Shown here: one piece after another, positions 42,885 to 52,894 of the stretch
Position numbering within the stretch: position 1 is the first letter of the stretch
Layout of the letters: every line of letters begins with the position of its first letter
Assembly (NCBI GenBank): GCA_030430075.1
Contig: JAUIGN010000009.1
Span: 124,001-188,000, forward strand
Reading direction: 5' to 3'
Source: a bacterium
Lineage (GTDB): Bacteria; Planctomycetota; Planctomycetia; Pirellulales; Pirellulaceae
Length of the DNA stretch: 64,000 nucleotides
Program-made: the position numbers and the translations under genes
The notes under the pieces: model-generated
Seen by the model: only the letters and a program-made list of their open reading frames with translations
What the model was told of the DNA's origin: nothing
Databases searched by the model: none

Positions 42885-44813
42885 TCAGTCCAGCGGCGCG
42901 ACTCGATGGAGAAATTCTGCCTGACGCTGGAACGACAACTGTTGCGAATCGAGTGCCCGAAAACCGTGGCCCTCACCCGGGATCTCTAACAAGTCGACGT
43001 CCTTCTGCAGCGACTTCAGTTTCTGATAGAAGAACCGGCTCTGGTTGGTCGACGTCCGGTAGTCGCGTTCACCGTGGATCAGCAGCAAGGGGACATCCAT
43101 GTATTCGGCCCAGGCGATGGGCGACCGCTCGTGGTACGGCGCGGCGTTCTCGTCGTAGTCCCCCATTTCAGAAATCGTGCTGGTGGCGACCACGCTCTCT
43201 GCGACCGAACGCGCCAGATCCGAAACACCGGCCAGGCTGATCCCGAACGCGAACAGACCGTTGGGACGGGTCACGGCCCAATTGGTCATGTAGCCGCCGA
43301 AACTGAAGCCTGCCATACCGATCCGGCCCAGGGGAATCTGGAACCGATTCATCAGGTAGCGCAAGCCGTACTCGTAATCCAGGTAATCTCCGCCACCCCA
43401 GTCATGGTTGTTGAGGTCTTCGAATTCCTTACCTTGGCCCGAACTGCCGCGCGGGTTCGGCCCCAACACGATGTAACCCATCGCGACCAACAACTGGATG
43501 TTGGCATGCCATGACTTCGTCGTTCGGCCGTTGGGTCCGCCATGCGCCCACACGATGGCCGCTCGCCTGGCCGGATCGGAAGCGAGCTCTCGCGGCATGA
43601 ACAACACCGACTCAATCTGCCGAGCCCCTTTGCCCTGGTAGAGATCGAAGGTCGGGTACGTGATGTCGCGCATTTCACACGGGTCCGCCTGGTGCTGATT
43701 CAAGTCGGGTTCGTATCCGACCGTCAACAGGTGTCCGCCGTGTTCCGCTGAGACATCGAGCCGGCAGACCAGCACTTCGCGCCCCTTGCGCAGCTTGGAC
43801 GAGACGGAATACGTCCCGTCTCCCAAGGGATGGCACATGCACCACCAGAAATCAAACTCGGGCGAGTCTTGCCGAGTCACGACCTTACCGGTGGGGGCGT
43901 CGATCAGCACCAACTGCCCATGCCGGCCGTCGCGAAACTCGACGACTACCCGCCGGGTCCGGGGAACGTAAATGCCGTCCGCGGCCAGATACGGGTTCTC
44001 TTCGACCAAGGTCACCTGTCGCGTGTCCGCGTCGAATTCATAGACCGACTGCCGCTGCGTCCCTTCGTCGCTGATCAGCAAGAGCCGGTGCGCGTGCCAG
44101 CCGAGCGGCAGCAGAAAATTACGGCCAATGGCCATCTCCGTCACCACTTCGGTCTTCCCCGTTGCCCGCGAATAGATGGCGAGCTGCTTCCGGCTGCGGC
44201 TCTGATTCCGCTTGACCACAAACGCGATCCACTGATCGTCGTCATCGATGACGGGATCCATGTAGGGATAGATCTGCATCCTGTCATCGTCGGTGAAGAG
44301 CGGCGTCGGGTCGGCCGAGCGATCGAGCGGCAGTTCGAACAGGCAGGTCGTTTTTCCCAGCTTCTCCGGACGTCCGAGAAACACGAGCCGGTCGGCACGA
44401 GGAGAAAACGTGTAGCCCATCGTGTAGCCCACGTCCGTGACACGCTCCAGACCGTCCATGGATTCCGGCAGCCGGTAGACATTGAACGTCTCTTCGTTAT
44501 TCTCATCCGACACGAAGTAGAACGACTTGGACGGCGGGTGATAGGTCGGGGCCCAGAACGAGCGCATGCCCAGATCGAACACGTCCTCCGAATCCGCTCC
44601 GCTCCACCCTTCCCTGGTGGCCGGAACGCGCGAAACCACGCCGCCCTTGCGGCCCCAACGAACCCAGTACAGTGTCCCGTCGTGCGGGTTCGCCATGCTC
44701 CGGATGGTGTAGTCGCCAATGCCGACATACCGCGTGAAGTCGATTTCCCGCGTCCCGTATCGAATCAGGTTTTGCTCTCCGGTGCCGGTCCGTTCGTGCG
44801 AGACTCGCTGCAT
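42885..44813 (-). CDS. S9 family peptidase (prolyl oligopeptidase/acylaminoacyl type)
   Basis: 642 residues. The N-terminal two thirds form a beta-propeller (repeated strands such as GTLYWVRWGRKGGVVSRV). The C-terminal alpha/beta-hydrolase domain has the nucleophile in GFSFGGYMTNWA, the acid in LLIHGERDYRTS and the His in GEGHGF. The oxyanion segment AIVWAHGGPNG is present. No signal peptide is evident, so it is probably cytosolic. It removes short peptides or N-acyl groups from oligopeptides. It lies next to a metalloprotease gene on the same strand, with a 217-nt gap. Confidence 0.92.
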   Translation of the reverse strand: MQRVSHERTGTGEQNLIRYGTREIDFTRYVGIGDYTIRSMANPHDGTLYWVRWGRKGGVVSRVPATREGWSGADSEDVFDLGMRSFWAPTYHPPSKSFYFVSDENNEETFNVYRLPESMDGLERVTDVGYTMGYTFSPRADRLVFLGRPEKLGKTTCLFELPLDRSADPTPLFTDDDRMQIYPYMDPVIDDDDQWIAFVVKRNQSRSRKQLAIYSRATGKTEVVTEMAIGRNFLLPLGWHAHRLLLISDEGTQRQSVYEFDADTRQVTLVEENPYLAADGIYVPRTRRVVVEFRDGRHGQLVLIDAPTGKVVTRQDSPEFDFWWCMCHPLGDGTYSVSSKLRKGREVLVCRLDVSAEHGGHLLTVGYEPDLNQHQADPCEMRDITYPTFDLYQGKGARQIESVLFMPRELASDPARRAAIVWAHGGPNGRTTKSWHANIQLLVAMGYIVLGPNPRGSSGQGKEFEDLNNHDWGGGDYLDYEYGLRYLMNRFQIPLGRIGMAGFSFGGYMTNWAVTRPNGLFAFGISLAGVSDLARSVAESVVATSTISEMGDYDENAAPYHERSPIAWAEYMDVPLLLIHGERDYRTSTNQSRFFYQKLKSLQKDVDLLEIPGEGHGFRALDSQQLSFQRQAEFLHRVAPLD

Positions 44814-45133
44814 GATCTGCCTCTTGTCTGCCCACCGCCAGGAGAACCGTCACGGGGGTTGCCAGGTTCGACGTGTCGTGCTTCCTTGCGGGTCGATGCT
44901 GCCCTCGCCTGCCCGCCAGCCGAGCGAACGGCGACCTCGCCTTTCGCAGCGGCGATGGATCATAGCAATTGGCGGCGGCATGTTGCCAGATGAGTTCTCC
45001 CCGCGTTCGAGCCGCCCGCCGGGGAGGACTCCGAATCGGCTGTTTCCGCGGTGGTCAGCAGGGCAACCGGTAGGTTAAAGTAACAGGGCGTCCCTCCCCT
45101 TGATCCCTCCCCCACCCGGCGTTTGAGATTGAT
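44814..45133. other. intergenic region between divergent genes
   Basis: 320 nt between the S9 peptidase gene and the PSD1 cytochrome gene, which are transcribed away from each other. Both promoters should lie here. No clear promoter motif, repeat or gene was recognised. Confidence 0.5.
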
Positions 45134-48100
45134 ATGGTAGCGTCCCTCTTCCGCCCACCGGTTGGTGCTCGCCTGAGATCAGCTCGCCTCGCCGCGGTCT
45201 GCCTGGTCATGATGATCTCCGAGATGGCGGTCGCCGAACAGGAGCTGAGCTTCAATCGCGATATTCGCCCCCTGCTCTCTGAAAAGTGCTTCGCCTGCCA
45301 TGGTCCCGATGCGTCCCAGCGAAAAGCCGACCTGCGACTCGACGTCTCCGACGCAGCACTGGAATCGGCGATCGTGGCGGGCCAACCAGGCGAGAGCGAA
45401 CTGATCGCGAGAATCGTCAGCGACGACCCTGACCTGCGGATGCCGCCGCCCGATTCCGGCCACTCCTTGTCCCTGGTGGAGATCGACCTGCTTCGCCGCT
45501 GGATTGCCGCCGGGGCCCGATACGAATCGCACTGGGCTTTCCTGCCGCCGGTCAAAGTTGCGCCGCCGGAAGTCGCCGCCGACGTCACCCATCCGATCGA
45601 CCGGTTCGTCCTTGCCCGTTTGCAACGCGAAGGACTCCAGCCGGCGCCGCCCGCGACTCGCGAGCAGCGCATTCGCCGCGTCACGCTCGACCTGACCGGA
45701 CTCCCCCCCACGCCGGACGAAGTCGCCCGTTTTCTGGCGGACAGTTCGCCGCAGGCCTGGGAAACCGTGGTTGACCGGCTGCTCGAATCGCCCCGTTTCG
45801 GCGAACACTGGGCCCGCTACTGGCTCGATGCTGCCCGCTACGCCGACACGAACGGTTACCAGTACGACCTGGAACGCGAGCAGTGGGTCTGGCGGGACTG
45901 GGTGATCCATGCGTTCAATTCCAACATGCCGTTTGATCAGTTTACGATCGAACAGATTGCCGGCGACCTGCTTCCCAATGCGACCGCGCAGCAAAAACTG
46001 GCGACGGCCTTCCACCGCAATCATCCGATTACGATCGAAGGAGGCGTCATCGACGAAGAGTATCGCACGGAGTACGTCGTGGACCGAGTCGTCACGACAT
46101 CGACGGTCTGGATGGGCCTGACGATGTTGTGTGGCCGCTGTCATGACCATAAGTACGATCCTGTCACGCAGAAAGAGTTCTACCGTTTCTTTGCCTTCTT
46201 CAATCAAGTCCCGGAAAAAGGAAACAACGGCTTCGCCCCCAAGCTGCAGGTCGCTTCCCCGCTGCAGATCGCCGCGTTGGCTCGGTTGGACGACGAAGTC
46301 GCCAGCGCGTCACAACAGGTGGCGCAAGTGATTGAGAGTAACCCGGACGCCGTGCGAAAATGGGCCGCGCAGATTGCTGGCGATGTCCAGAACCAATGGC
46401 GAACGGTCGTGCCCGCCGAACGGCGTTCGGCCGGCGGCGCCGACCTGGTGGTCCAGGAAGACGAAAGCATCCTGGCGACCGGGAAGAACCCCACCACGGA
46501 AACGTACGAGTTCATTCTGCCGGTGGAGCATGAAGTCCACGCGATTCAACTTGAAGCACTGACCCACCCTTCGTTCGTTGGCGGCGGCGCCGGGCGCGGC
46601 AGCAACGGCAACTTTGTGCTTAGCGAATTCGAGCTGGCGGTTTCCGGCGAGCACGAACCGGACACGTTCCAAGCGGTCCGCATCGCCTCGGCCGAAGCCG
46701 ACTACTCGCAGGCCAAATACCACATTTCCCAGTCGATCGACGGCAAGATCGACCGCACTGGTTGGGCCGTCGATGGTAACACGAAACAAGAAAACCGGAC
46801 CGCCGTATTTCACCTGGCGAACCCGATCAAACCGGACGGAAGCTCCCGCTTGCGGATTCGCCTGCACCACAAGTTCGGCGGCAGCCATCATATCGGTCGG
46901 CTCCGCTTCTCCCTCGCGGACCGCCCGGTGAACGACGTACCGGCCGACGTGGCCGCGGTGGCGATCCTAGAGCCGACAAAACGTGGGGCCGACCAGCAAC
47001 GCCGGCTGGCAGAATACGCGATCACGAAATATGGCGACGCCCAGCAACAAGCGGCCGTCGCCCGGCTCCGGGACGCCACGGCACGCCGGCAGACGATCGG
47101 CAAGACCCCAGCCACGATGGTCATGCAAGAACTGGCCAAGCCGCGGACGACACATGTGCTGTTCCGGGGCGAGTACGACAAGCCTCGCGAGCCGGTTACG
47201 GCGGGGACGCCCGCCGTTCTGCCGGCACTCCCCGCGGGCGTGCCCGCCAATCGCCTCGGCCTGGCCCGCTGGCTCGTCATGCCCGATCATCCGCTGACCG
47301 CAAGAGTCACCGTCAATCGATTCTGGCAGCGGCTGTTCGGCACCGGGCTGGTCAAGACCGTCGAGGACTTCGGCTCGCAAGGCCAATGGCCCAGCCACCC
47401 CGAGCTGCTTGACTGGTTGGCCGTCGACTTTGTCGAGTCCGGATGGAACGTCAAAGGGTTGCTCAAGCAGATCGTGATGTCTGACACCTACGGACAGTCC
47501 TCGCATCTGACGCCGCAACTGCTGCAGCGGGACCCGGATAATCGGCTGTTGGCGCGCGGGCCCCGCCTGCGGCTGGATGCCGAGGTGATTCGTGACAGCG
47601 CACTGCTGGCCGCCGGACTCCTCTCAGAACGGTTGGGGGGACCGAGCGTCTTTCCCTACCACCCGGCCGGCCTTTGGCAAGAGATCAACAACCGGCCGGG
47701 GTATTCGAGAACCTACCAGCAAGACTCGGGAGAGAAGCTGTACCGGCGAAGCCTTTATACATTCTGGAAACGCACGGTGCCCCCGCCGTCGATGGCCGTC
47801 TTCGATGCGCCCGAACGGGAATTTTGCGTCGTCCAGCGTTCACGAACGAATACGCCGCTGCAAGCATTCGTTCTCCTCCACGATCCGCAGTTCGTGGAAG
47901 CCGCTCGCCACCTGGGGGCGCGGATGGTTGGCGAGGGAGGCACGACGATCGACCAGCGGATTCAATTCGGCTTCCAGACCTGCCTGGCACGTCAGCCAAC
48001 GTCCGCCGAACGGGAGGTGCTGACGGAGGTCGTCACCCAGCGTCTGGCCCACTACCGGAGTGACCCGGCAGCCGCGCGCGAGTTGATCGATGTGGGCGAA

Positions 48101-48199
48101 TCGCCGGTCGACCCGGCGCTCGATCCGGCCGAATTGGCGGCTTGGACAACCGTCGCCCGCATCCTCTTCAACCTCAGCGAATTCATCACCAAGGGTTAG
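45134..48199 (+). CDS. Planctomycete cytochrome (PSD1), DUF1549/DUF1553 protein
   Basis: 1021 residues with an N-terminal signal and a heme c motif CFACHGPD (51-58) in the planctomycete cytochrome domain (FNRDIRPLLSEKCFACH, RMPPPDSGHSLSL). The DUF1549 region follows (DRLLESPRFGEHWARYWLDAARYADTNG, MGLTMLCGRCHDHKYDPVTQ with a second CxxCH). A sugar-binding-like insert comes next. The DUF1553 region is at the C terminus (VNRFWQRLFGTGLV, RNSPLQAF-like RTNTPLQAFVLLHDP). Such proteins occur in large numbers in planctomycetes and are always paired with a DUF1501 gene, as here with a 5-nt gap. They are thought to take part in polysaccharide or sulfated-sugar breakdown, but this is not established. 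Confidence 0.93.
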   Translation: MVASLFRPPVGARLRSARLAAVCLVMMISEMAVAEQELSFNRDIRPLLSEKCFACHGPDASQRKADLRLDVSDAALESAIVAGQPGESELIARIVSDDPDLRMPPPDSGHSLSLVEIDLLRRWIAAGARYESHWAFLPPVKVAPPEVAADVTHPIDRFVLARLQREGLQPAPPATREQRIRRVTLDLTGLPPTPDEVARFLADSSPQAWETVVDRLLESPRFGEHWARYWLDAARYADTNGYQYDLEREQWVWRDWVIHAFNSNMPFDQFTIEQIAGDLLPNATAQQKLATAFHRNHPITIEGGVIDEEYRTEYVVDRVVTTSTVWMGLTMLCGRCHDHKYDPVTQKEFYRFFAFFNQVPEKGNNGFAPKLQVASPLQIAALARLDDEVASASQQVAQVIESNPDAVRKWAAQIAGDVQNQWRTVVPAERRSAGGADLVVQEDESILATGKNPTTETYEFILPVEHEVHAIQLEALTHPSFVGGGAGRGSNGNFVLSEFELAVSGEHEPDTFQAVRIASAEADYSQAKYHISQSIDGKIDRTGWAVDGNTKQENRTAVFHLANPIKPDGSSRLRIRLHHKFGGSHHIGRLRFSLADRPVNDVPADVAAVAILEPTKRGADQQRRLAEYAITKYGDAQQQAAVARLRDATARRQTIGKTPATMVMQELAKPRTTHVLFRGEYDKPREPVTAGTPAVLPALPAGVPANRLGLARWLVMPDHPLTARVTVNRFWQRLFGTGLVKTVEDFGSQGQWPSHPELLDWLAVDFVESGWNVKGLLKQIVMSDTYGQSSHLTPQLLQRDPDNRLLARGPRLRLDAEVIRDSALLAAGLLSERLGGPSVFPYHPAGLWQEINNRPGYSRTYQQDSGEKLYRRSLYTFWKRTVPPPSMAVFDAPEREFCVVQRSRTNTPLQAFVLLHDPQFVEAARHLGARMVGEGGTTIDQRIQFGFQTCLARQPTSAEREVLTEVVTQRLAHYRSDPAAARELIDVGESPVDPALDPAELAAWTTVARILFNLSEFITKG

Positions 48200-48204
48200 T
48201 CACG

Positions 48205-49689
48205 ATGTTCGATTCGCAAACCCGTCGAACCTTTCTGCAGGCCGGATCGCGGCTGGGGCTCGGCGCCATCGCCCTCCAGCAGCTGCTGCCGCCCGCATCG
48301 TCGCTGGCCGCCACCGCCCAGGGCGGCCCGTCGCTGGCCGCGAACAACGGCCCCGGTTATCCGCCAGGCGAGGTCGGTCCGACCCATTTTCCCGCCCGGG
48401 CCAAACGCGTCATCTACCTCTGCCAGTCGGGCGCCCCGTCGCAGATCGACACCTTCGATTACAAGCCGACACTGGAGAAACTTGACGGCCAGAACCTGCC
48501 TGACTCGGTCCGAGGTGGGCAACGCCTGACCGGGATGACCGCGGGCCAAAAGTCGTTTCCGGCAGCCAAGTCGTTCGTTCCGTTTAAGCAACACGGCCAG
48601 TCCGGCCAGTGGATCAGCGACCTGCTGCCCCATCACCATAAGATCGCAGACGACATCTGCATCGTCCGTTCGATGTACACCGAAGCGATCAACCACGACC
48701 CGGCGATCACGTTTTTCCAAACCGGGCATCAACAGCCCGGGCGCCCCAGCCTGGGCGCCTGGGCCAGTTACGGGCTGGGCAGCGAAAGCCGCGACCTGCC
48801 CTCGTATGTCGTCCTGCTGGATAAGAACACCGATCCCCAAGCCCAGCCCCTTTATGCCCGCCTCTGGGGAAGCGCCTTCCTGCCGTCGAACCATCAGGGG
48901 GTCAAGCTGCGTTCCAGCGGTGACCCGGTTCTCTATCTGAACGATCCCACGGGCGGCAAGTCGGAAGATCGCCGCCAACTGCTGGATAGCCTGGCCAGGT
49001 TGAACCGGATCCAGATGGAGCAGGTGGGTGACCCGGAGATTGCCACCCGGATCGCCGCTTATGAAATGGCGTACCGGATGCAAATGTCGGTGCCCGACCT
49101 GACCGACGTCTCCAGTGAACCGCAAACCACCTTCGACCTGTACGGACCGGACGCCCGCGTTCCCGGCACGCATGCCTCCAATTGCCTGCTGGCCCGACGG
49201 CTGGCGGAACGGGGCGTGCGATTTGTGCAGATCTACCACCGCGGCTGGGACCATCACGGCGGCCTGCCGTCCCGGCACCCGAAATTGGCCAAGGAAGTCG
49301 ATCAAGGTTCGGCCGCCCTGATCCTCGACCTCAAGCAGCGCGGCCTGCTCAAAGACACGCTGGTGATCTGGGGCGGCGAGTTCGGCCGGACCGTCTATCG
49401 CCAGGGCGGAAATGCCACCAACTACGGTCGGGATCATCACCCCCGCTGCTTCTCCATCTGGCTGGCCGGCGGCGGGATCTGCGGCGGCCTCAGCTACGGC
49501 GAGACCGACGACTGGGGCTACAATATCGTGGACCGGGAAGCGACCGGAGTCCACGTTCATGACCTCAACGCAACCATCCTCCACCTGCTGGGCCTGGACC
49601 ACCGCCGCCTGAGCTATCGGCACCAGGGATTGGATTATCGGCTGACCGGTGTCGAGGAACACCACCCGGTCAAGGCGATCATCTCCTGA
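48205..49689 (+). CDS. DUF1501 family protein, twin-arginine signal
   Basis: 494 residues from ATG 48205, 5 nt after the PSD1 gene. The N terminus has a twin-arginine type signal (TRRTFLQAGSRLGLGAIAL). The protein has the alkaline-phosphatase-like fold features of DUF1501/DUF1593 hydrolases: LCQSGAPSQIDTFDYKP, HNHDPAITFFQTGHQQPGRP-like INHDPAIT, and WGGEFGRT and HHPRCFSIWLAGGG in the second half. It is the partner of the preceding cytochrome gene. The function is unknown. Export through the Tat system suggests a cofactor bound in the cytosol. Confidence 0.92.
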   Translation: MFDSQTRRTFLQAGSRLGLGAIALQQLLPPASSLAATAQGGPSLAANNGPGYPPGEVGPTHFPARAKRVIYLCQSGAPSQIDTFDYKPTLEKLDGQNLPDSVRGGQRLTGMTAGQKSFPAAKSFVPFKQHGQSGQWISDLLPHHHKIADDICIVRSMYTEAINHDPAITFFQTGHQQPGRPSLGAWASYGLGSESRDLPSYVVLLDKNTDPQAQPLYARLWGSAFLPSNHQGVKLRSSGDPVLYLNDPTGGKSEDRRQLLDSLARLNRIQMEQVGDPEIATRIAAYEMAYRMQMSVPDLTDVSSEPQTTFDLYGPDARVPGTHASNCLLARRLAERGVRFVQIYHRGWDHHGGLPSRHPKLAKEVDQGSAALILDLKQRGLLKDTLVIWGGEFGRTVYRQGGNATNYGRDHHPRCFSIWLAGGGICGGLSYGETDDWGYNIVDREATGVHVHDLNATILHLLGLDHRRLSYRHQGLDYRLTGVEEHHPVKAIIS

Positions 49690-49757
49690 GACGGTTGCGA
49701 CCTCCAGACAATCATCAACAACTCGATCCTTACCAACAATTCCAGGACCCCCCGCTC

Positions 49758-50921
49758 ATGCAGACCGGCCTACGAAACGCACTCATGTTAACTCTCCTGG
49801 TCGGTCTGTCCGGCTGCAACGGCAGTCAGCAGCAGACGGAGGACGCCGCGCCACCGCGGACCGAGGTTGGATCGAGTGACAGTTCGCCGGCCGCGGACGC
49901 CGATGACGCGCATGTTGAACGACAGACCGCCGGAGACGATGAAGCGCTGGTTGCCGAATTGAAGGGGGTGGCGTCCGTCGTCAAGCTGAACGGCGACGGC
50001 CAGATCACAGAAATCCACTTTCAAGGTGTGGAAATCGATGACAGCCAGTTGGAAAAGTTGAGCGGCCTGAAGAACCTGCAGTCGTTGCGGCTCAACGACT
50101 CCGGGGTCGGCGACGAATCCATGAAGTTGGTCGGTTCGCTGACGTCTTTGCGAAATCTCGATTTGCGAGGGTGCCCCGTGTCGAACGCCGGCATGGCCCA
50201 CCTCACGACGCTGAAGAACCTGCGCGCGTTACGATTGAACGGCGAAAGCGGCGCCACGAGCGTTGACGACGACGGCCTGGACGCGATCGCGCAACTGCCC
50301 AACCTGAAAGCCCTGCTGCTCGATTTCCTCTGGGTCAGCGAAGTGGGACTCGCCAAACTGGCCCCGTTAGAGAACCTCGAAGAACTCTACCTGGCGAAAA
50401 CGCTGGTCGGCGACGAAGCGATGGTTGCACTCCAACCGTTCTCCAAGTTGCGGAAGCTGCGAATCTCACAGACACAGGTTTCCAGCGCCGGTCTGGAAGC
50501 CCTGGCGCCGTTAGAGAATCTGGAGGACCTGGACATTAGCGAAAACAGCCAGATCTTTGACGACGGCATGCCGCACCTGGCCCACCTGACGGCCTTGAAG
50601 CGACTCAATCTGTGGCGGGTGGCCGTGACCGATGCGGGCGTCGCCTCGCTGGCCGGCTTGACCAAGCTGGAATGGTTGAACCTGGACAACACCCAATTGA
50701 GCGATGCGGGCCTGGTGCATCTCGAGGACCTGCACAACCTGACCTTTCTCCACCTCGGCTCCACCGCCGTCACAGACGCCGGGATGCAGCACTTGAGCGG
50801 GCTCAAGGCACTCAAAGATCTCAAGGTGACGCGGACCGCCGTAACCGCCGACGGCGTCGCCAAGCTGCAAGCGCAATTGCCGGACACCGAAATCCAGCTC
50901 AAATACCTGGAAGGGGAATAG
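49758..50921 (+). CDS. leucine-rich-repeat lipoprotein
   Basis: 387 residues from ATG 49758 with a lipobox LSGC at about residues 16-19 (frame open to 49695). An Asp/Ser-rich linker follows, then about ten leucine-rich repeats of 23-24 residues, for example LKNLQSLRLNDSGVGDES, LTSLRNLDLRGCPVSNAGM, LTKLEWLNLDNTQLSDAGL and LHNLTFLHLGSTAVTDAGM. The repeats are of the RNI-like or cysteine-containing type. It is probably anchored in the periplasm for protein-protein contact. It follows the PSD1/DUF1501 pair by 68 nt and may be part of that unit. Confidence 0.88.
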   Translation: MQTGLRNALMLTLLVGLSGCNGSQQQTEDAAPPRTEVGSSDSSPAADADDAHVERQTAGDDEALVAELKGVASVVKLNGDGQITEIHFQGVEIDDSQLEKLSGLKNLQSLRLNDSGVGDESMKLVGSLTSLRNLDLRGCPVSNAGMAHLTTLKNLRALRLNGESGATSVDDDGLDAIAQLPNLKALLLDFLWVSEVGLAKLAPLENLEELYLAKTLVGDEAMVALQPFSKLRKLRISQTQVSSAGLEALAPLENLEDLDISENSQIFDDGMPHLAHLTALKRLNLWRVAVTDAGVASLAGLTKLEWLNLDNTQLSDAGLVHLEDLHNLTFLHLGSTAVTDAGMQHLSGLKALKDLKVTRTAVTADGVAKLQAQLPDTEIQLKYLEGE

Positions 50922-51675
50922 GGCAGACGTTGATGAAATGATCCGGCACGATGCCAAACGGTGGCCACCACGTTGGCCCGCAGTCGCTTGGGAACGGGGA
51001 ACCCGTTCAAGACCCGTTGCAGCGTCTCGGCGGCAGGCCGTTCCGGGAAGATACTCGACCGGTAGCTGATGAATACGTCGTGTTCGAAATCCTGAGTGCT
51101 TTCGGTCCGTTGTTGCTCGGCTATGATCCATCTCCCTTCTGCCGCAAGTGCGGCGCTCGCCTGGTGATCCCGACCGCGGCACGAGGATAAGCCGGCGCCA
51201 GGGTTGGGATCCGCGCGACCGGCGGCGGCTTTACGTCCCGTCAAATCGGCAGGTCCAGCAGAAGCCGACGGACACGAAGTTAGCGTCAGCGTTGACTGCC
51301 GGCACGCGCCATTCTCAATCCGTCCGACCGGCACGTTCGTTTGTCGCCGGCACCGATTGTAGCGGCCGTATGGCTGCGTCGCGACGCGCGTGTGGCAACG
51401 GTGGTACGACGTGAACCCGAGATCACTCGTATGCCTGAGACCACGGTTGGCATTCATGCGCGTGCTGCGTAAGGAAGTCTGGAAATGGCTAATGGCTGCT
51501 AATTCGCGTCATACGGGGCGCCTCTGAATTTTTCACCAACGGCTCACTTGCCCACCGATCAAAGAGGACGTAAGGAAGCCGAGATGCGGGCGGCCACTCC
51601 GAGCCGTCCCGGTAGCCAGCACCATGCTCGGCCGAGACTCGTAACCGTCATCGAAGAAAAGGTTGGGTACGCGGA
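50922..51675. other. intergenic region, 754 nt, with a TIR-like remnant
   Basis: Apart from the TIR-like fragment described separately, no gene was recognised on either strand. The rest is non-repetitive with short open frames only. The stretch before 51676 should hold the promoter of the outer-membrane protein gene. Confidence 0.5.
50969..51103 (-). pseudogene. possible remnant of a TIR-domain gene
   Basis: On the minus strand a 45-residue piece reads TQDFEHDVFISYRSS, then LQRVLNGFPVPKRLRANV. DVFISYR is the box 1 motif of TIR domains, and an LxRxLxxFxVPKRLR segment is typical of bacterial TIR proteins just after it. The rest of a TIR domain (box 2 and beyond) is missing and the frame runs into the LRR gene region. 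An ATG with a purine-rich site lies upstream at about 51126 but in a different frame. This looks like a frame-shifted, truncated relic; chance similarity cannot be excluded. Confidence 0.35.
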
Positions 51676-52437
51676 ATGTACAATCGATTGAAACTCGCGG
51701 CATTGCTTGTTGGAGTCTTCTGCGCTGCTGCCAACCAGCGCGCTGACGCCGGCGATCTTCCGCATACGTATTGCAATGGGGCCTGTTGCCGGGGATTCGT
51801 CGCGGACGCGGAACTGCTCTTTCTGCAGCCGCAACGTGGCGAAGGGTATTCCAATGACGATGTCTTCGGCTATCGCACGTGCCCGCGCGTACGGCTGGGG
51901 TATCAGTTCGACAACGGTGTCGGCGTCCGTGTGCAGTACTGGAACTTCGATCACTTTGACGATGTCGGCCACCAGGGCAATCCGTCCTCGATCGACACCT
52001 ACAACCTGGATCTCGACTTCTACAAGCGGATCTGCTGCGGTACGGCCACGACTTTGGAGTTCGCCGGCGGCATTCGCTACAACGAATACGAAGACTTCAA
52101 CGCCACCGACAGCAACGTAGCGACCGAGTTCAGCGGGCTGGGCGGCTATGTGGGGGCTCAGGCCTGGCATTGCCTGGGTTACAACTGCCGCGGTTACGCA
52201 CGCGGCAAGTGGGCCATCCTCCCGGAAGACCGGGTGATCAACGGGACCGACGGCTACGATATCACTCGTAGCCAGCGCGAAGTCGGCGTCGGAGTGGCGC
52301 ACTGCTTCGGTGTCGGGCGGGCGCGTGGTCTGCTGCAGGCAGGATACGAATGGCAATTCTGGGACAACTACGAAGATGAAGCGAAAGGCGCCTTAGGTTT
52401 CAACGGCTTCGTCATCGGACTGAATGTCCTTTATTGA
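51676..52437 (+). CDS. outer-membrane beta-barrel-like protein (planctomycete Lpg1974/BBP7-like)
   Basis: 253 residues with a signal peptide (LKLAALLVGVFCAAANQRADA). The mature part starts FVADAELLFLQPQRGEG and shows alternating strands with aromatic ends (VGVRVQYWNFDHFDD, TTLEFAGGIRYNEYEDF, GLLQAGYEWQFWDNY), ending in FVIGLNVLY. This is the pattern of the Legionella Lpg1974-type/BBP7 barrel proteins that are numerous in planctomycetes. The role is unknown. It is monocistronic, facing the Gfo/Idh gene. Confidence 0.82.
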   Translation: MYNRLKLAALLVGVFCAAANQRADAGDLPHTYCNGACCRGFVADAELLFLQPQRGEGYSNDDVFGYRTCPRVRLGYQFDNGVGVRVQYWNFDHFDDVGHQGNPSSIDTYNLDLDFYKRICCGTATTLEFAGGIRYNEYEDFNATDSNVATEFSGLGGYVGAQAWHCLGYNCRGYARGKWAILPEDRVINGTDGYDITRSQREVGVGVAHCFGVGRARGLLQAGYEWQFWDNYEDEAKGALGFNGFVIGLNVLY

Positions 52438-52684
52438 TTCCTCCCCGCCGTCCTTCGATCTTCGGTTTCTGGGCAAACGGCTACCGTCCAGGCAAAACGC
52501 ATCACGGAGGCAATGAGTCGCCCAGGACTTCCTGATGGAGAACATCGTTGCCAGACCGGATGATTTACGAACGGGAAACGATTCTGTGGACGTCGCTGTA
52601 TCGCAGTCGTTTGCGGTGAACTTTCTGGAACCGCCTCGCGTATCATGCGGTACGTGTTCGTGTCCGGCGGGCACAGGTTTTGAC

Positions 52685-52800
52685 GGAACCGGGGCTAACG
52701 CCCGACGGCTGATGAGTCATCCGGCCGTAGTGGCGAACGGCTGATGAGTCATCCGGCCGTAATGTCGAACGGCTGACGAACCATCCGTGCCAGGCAATGG
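52685..52800. repeat. dispersed repeat family B, copy 1, with 32-nt tandem units
   Basis: GGAACCGGGGCTAACGCC (from 52685) leads into CGACGGCTGATGAG. From 52706 a unit of 32 nt (CGGCTGATGAGTCATCCGGC and so on) recurs at 52738 and, degenerate, at 52770. The same leading segment is present in reverse orientation at 59381-59412. Confidence 0.75.
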
Positions 52801-52863
52801 CAACCTTGCACCGCTGCCGGCCGACGGTTGGAATCGGTGACGTGAGGAAGCGAGTCTTCAACC

Positions 52864-52893
52864 GTCTCAAGGGGTCTGTTCACCCCATGAGAC
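52864..52893. other. inverted repeat after the barrel protein gene
   Basis: GTCTCAAGGGG (52864-52874) and CCCCATGAGAC (52883-52893) form an 11-bp stem with one mismatch and an 8-nt loop. It lies directly in front of the terminator hairpin that follows. Confidence 0.55.
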
Positions 52894-52894
52894 G

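Noticed and set aside
50951..51190. Plus-strand 79-codon frame ending in a zinc-ribbon-like FCRKCGARL
   Set aside because: Only one CxxC half-site is present, the rest is not protein-like, and the opposite strand carries the TIR-like piece.
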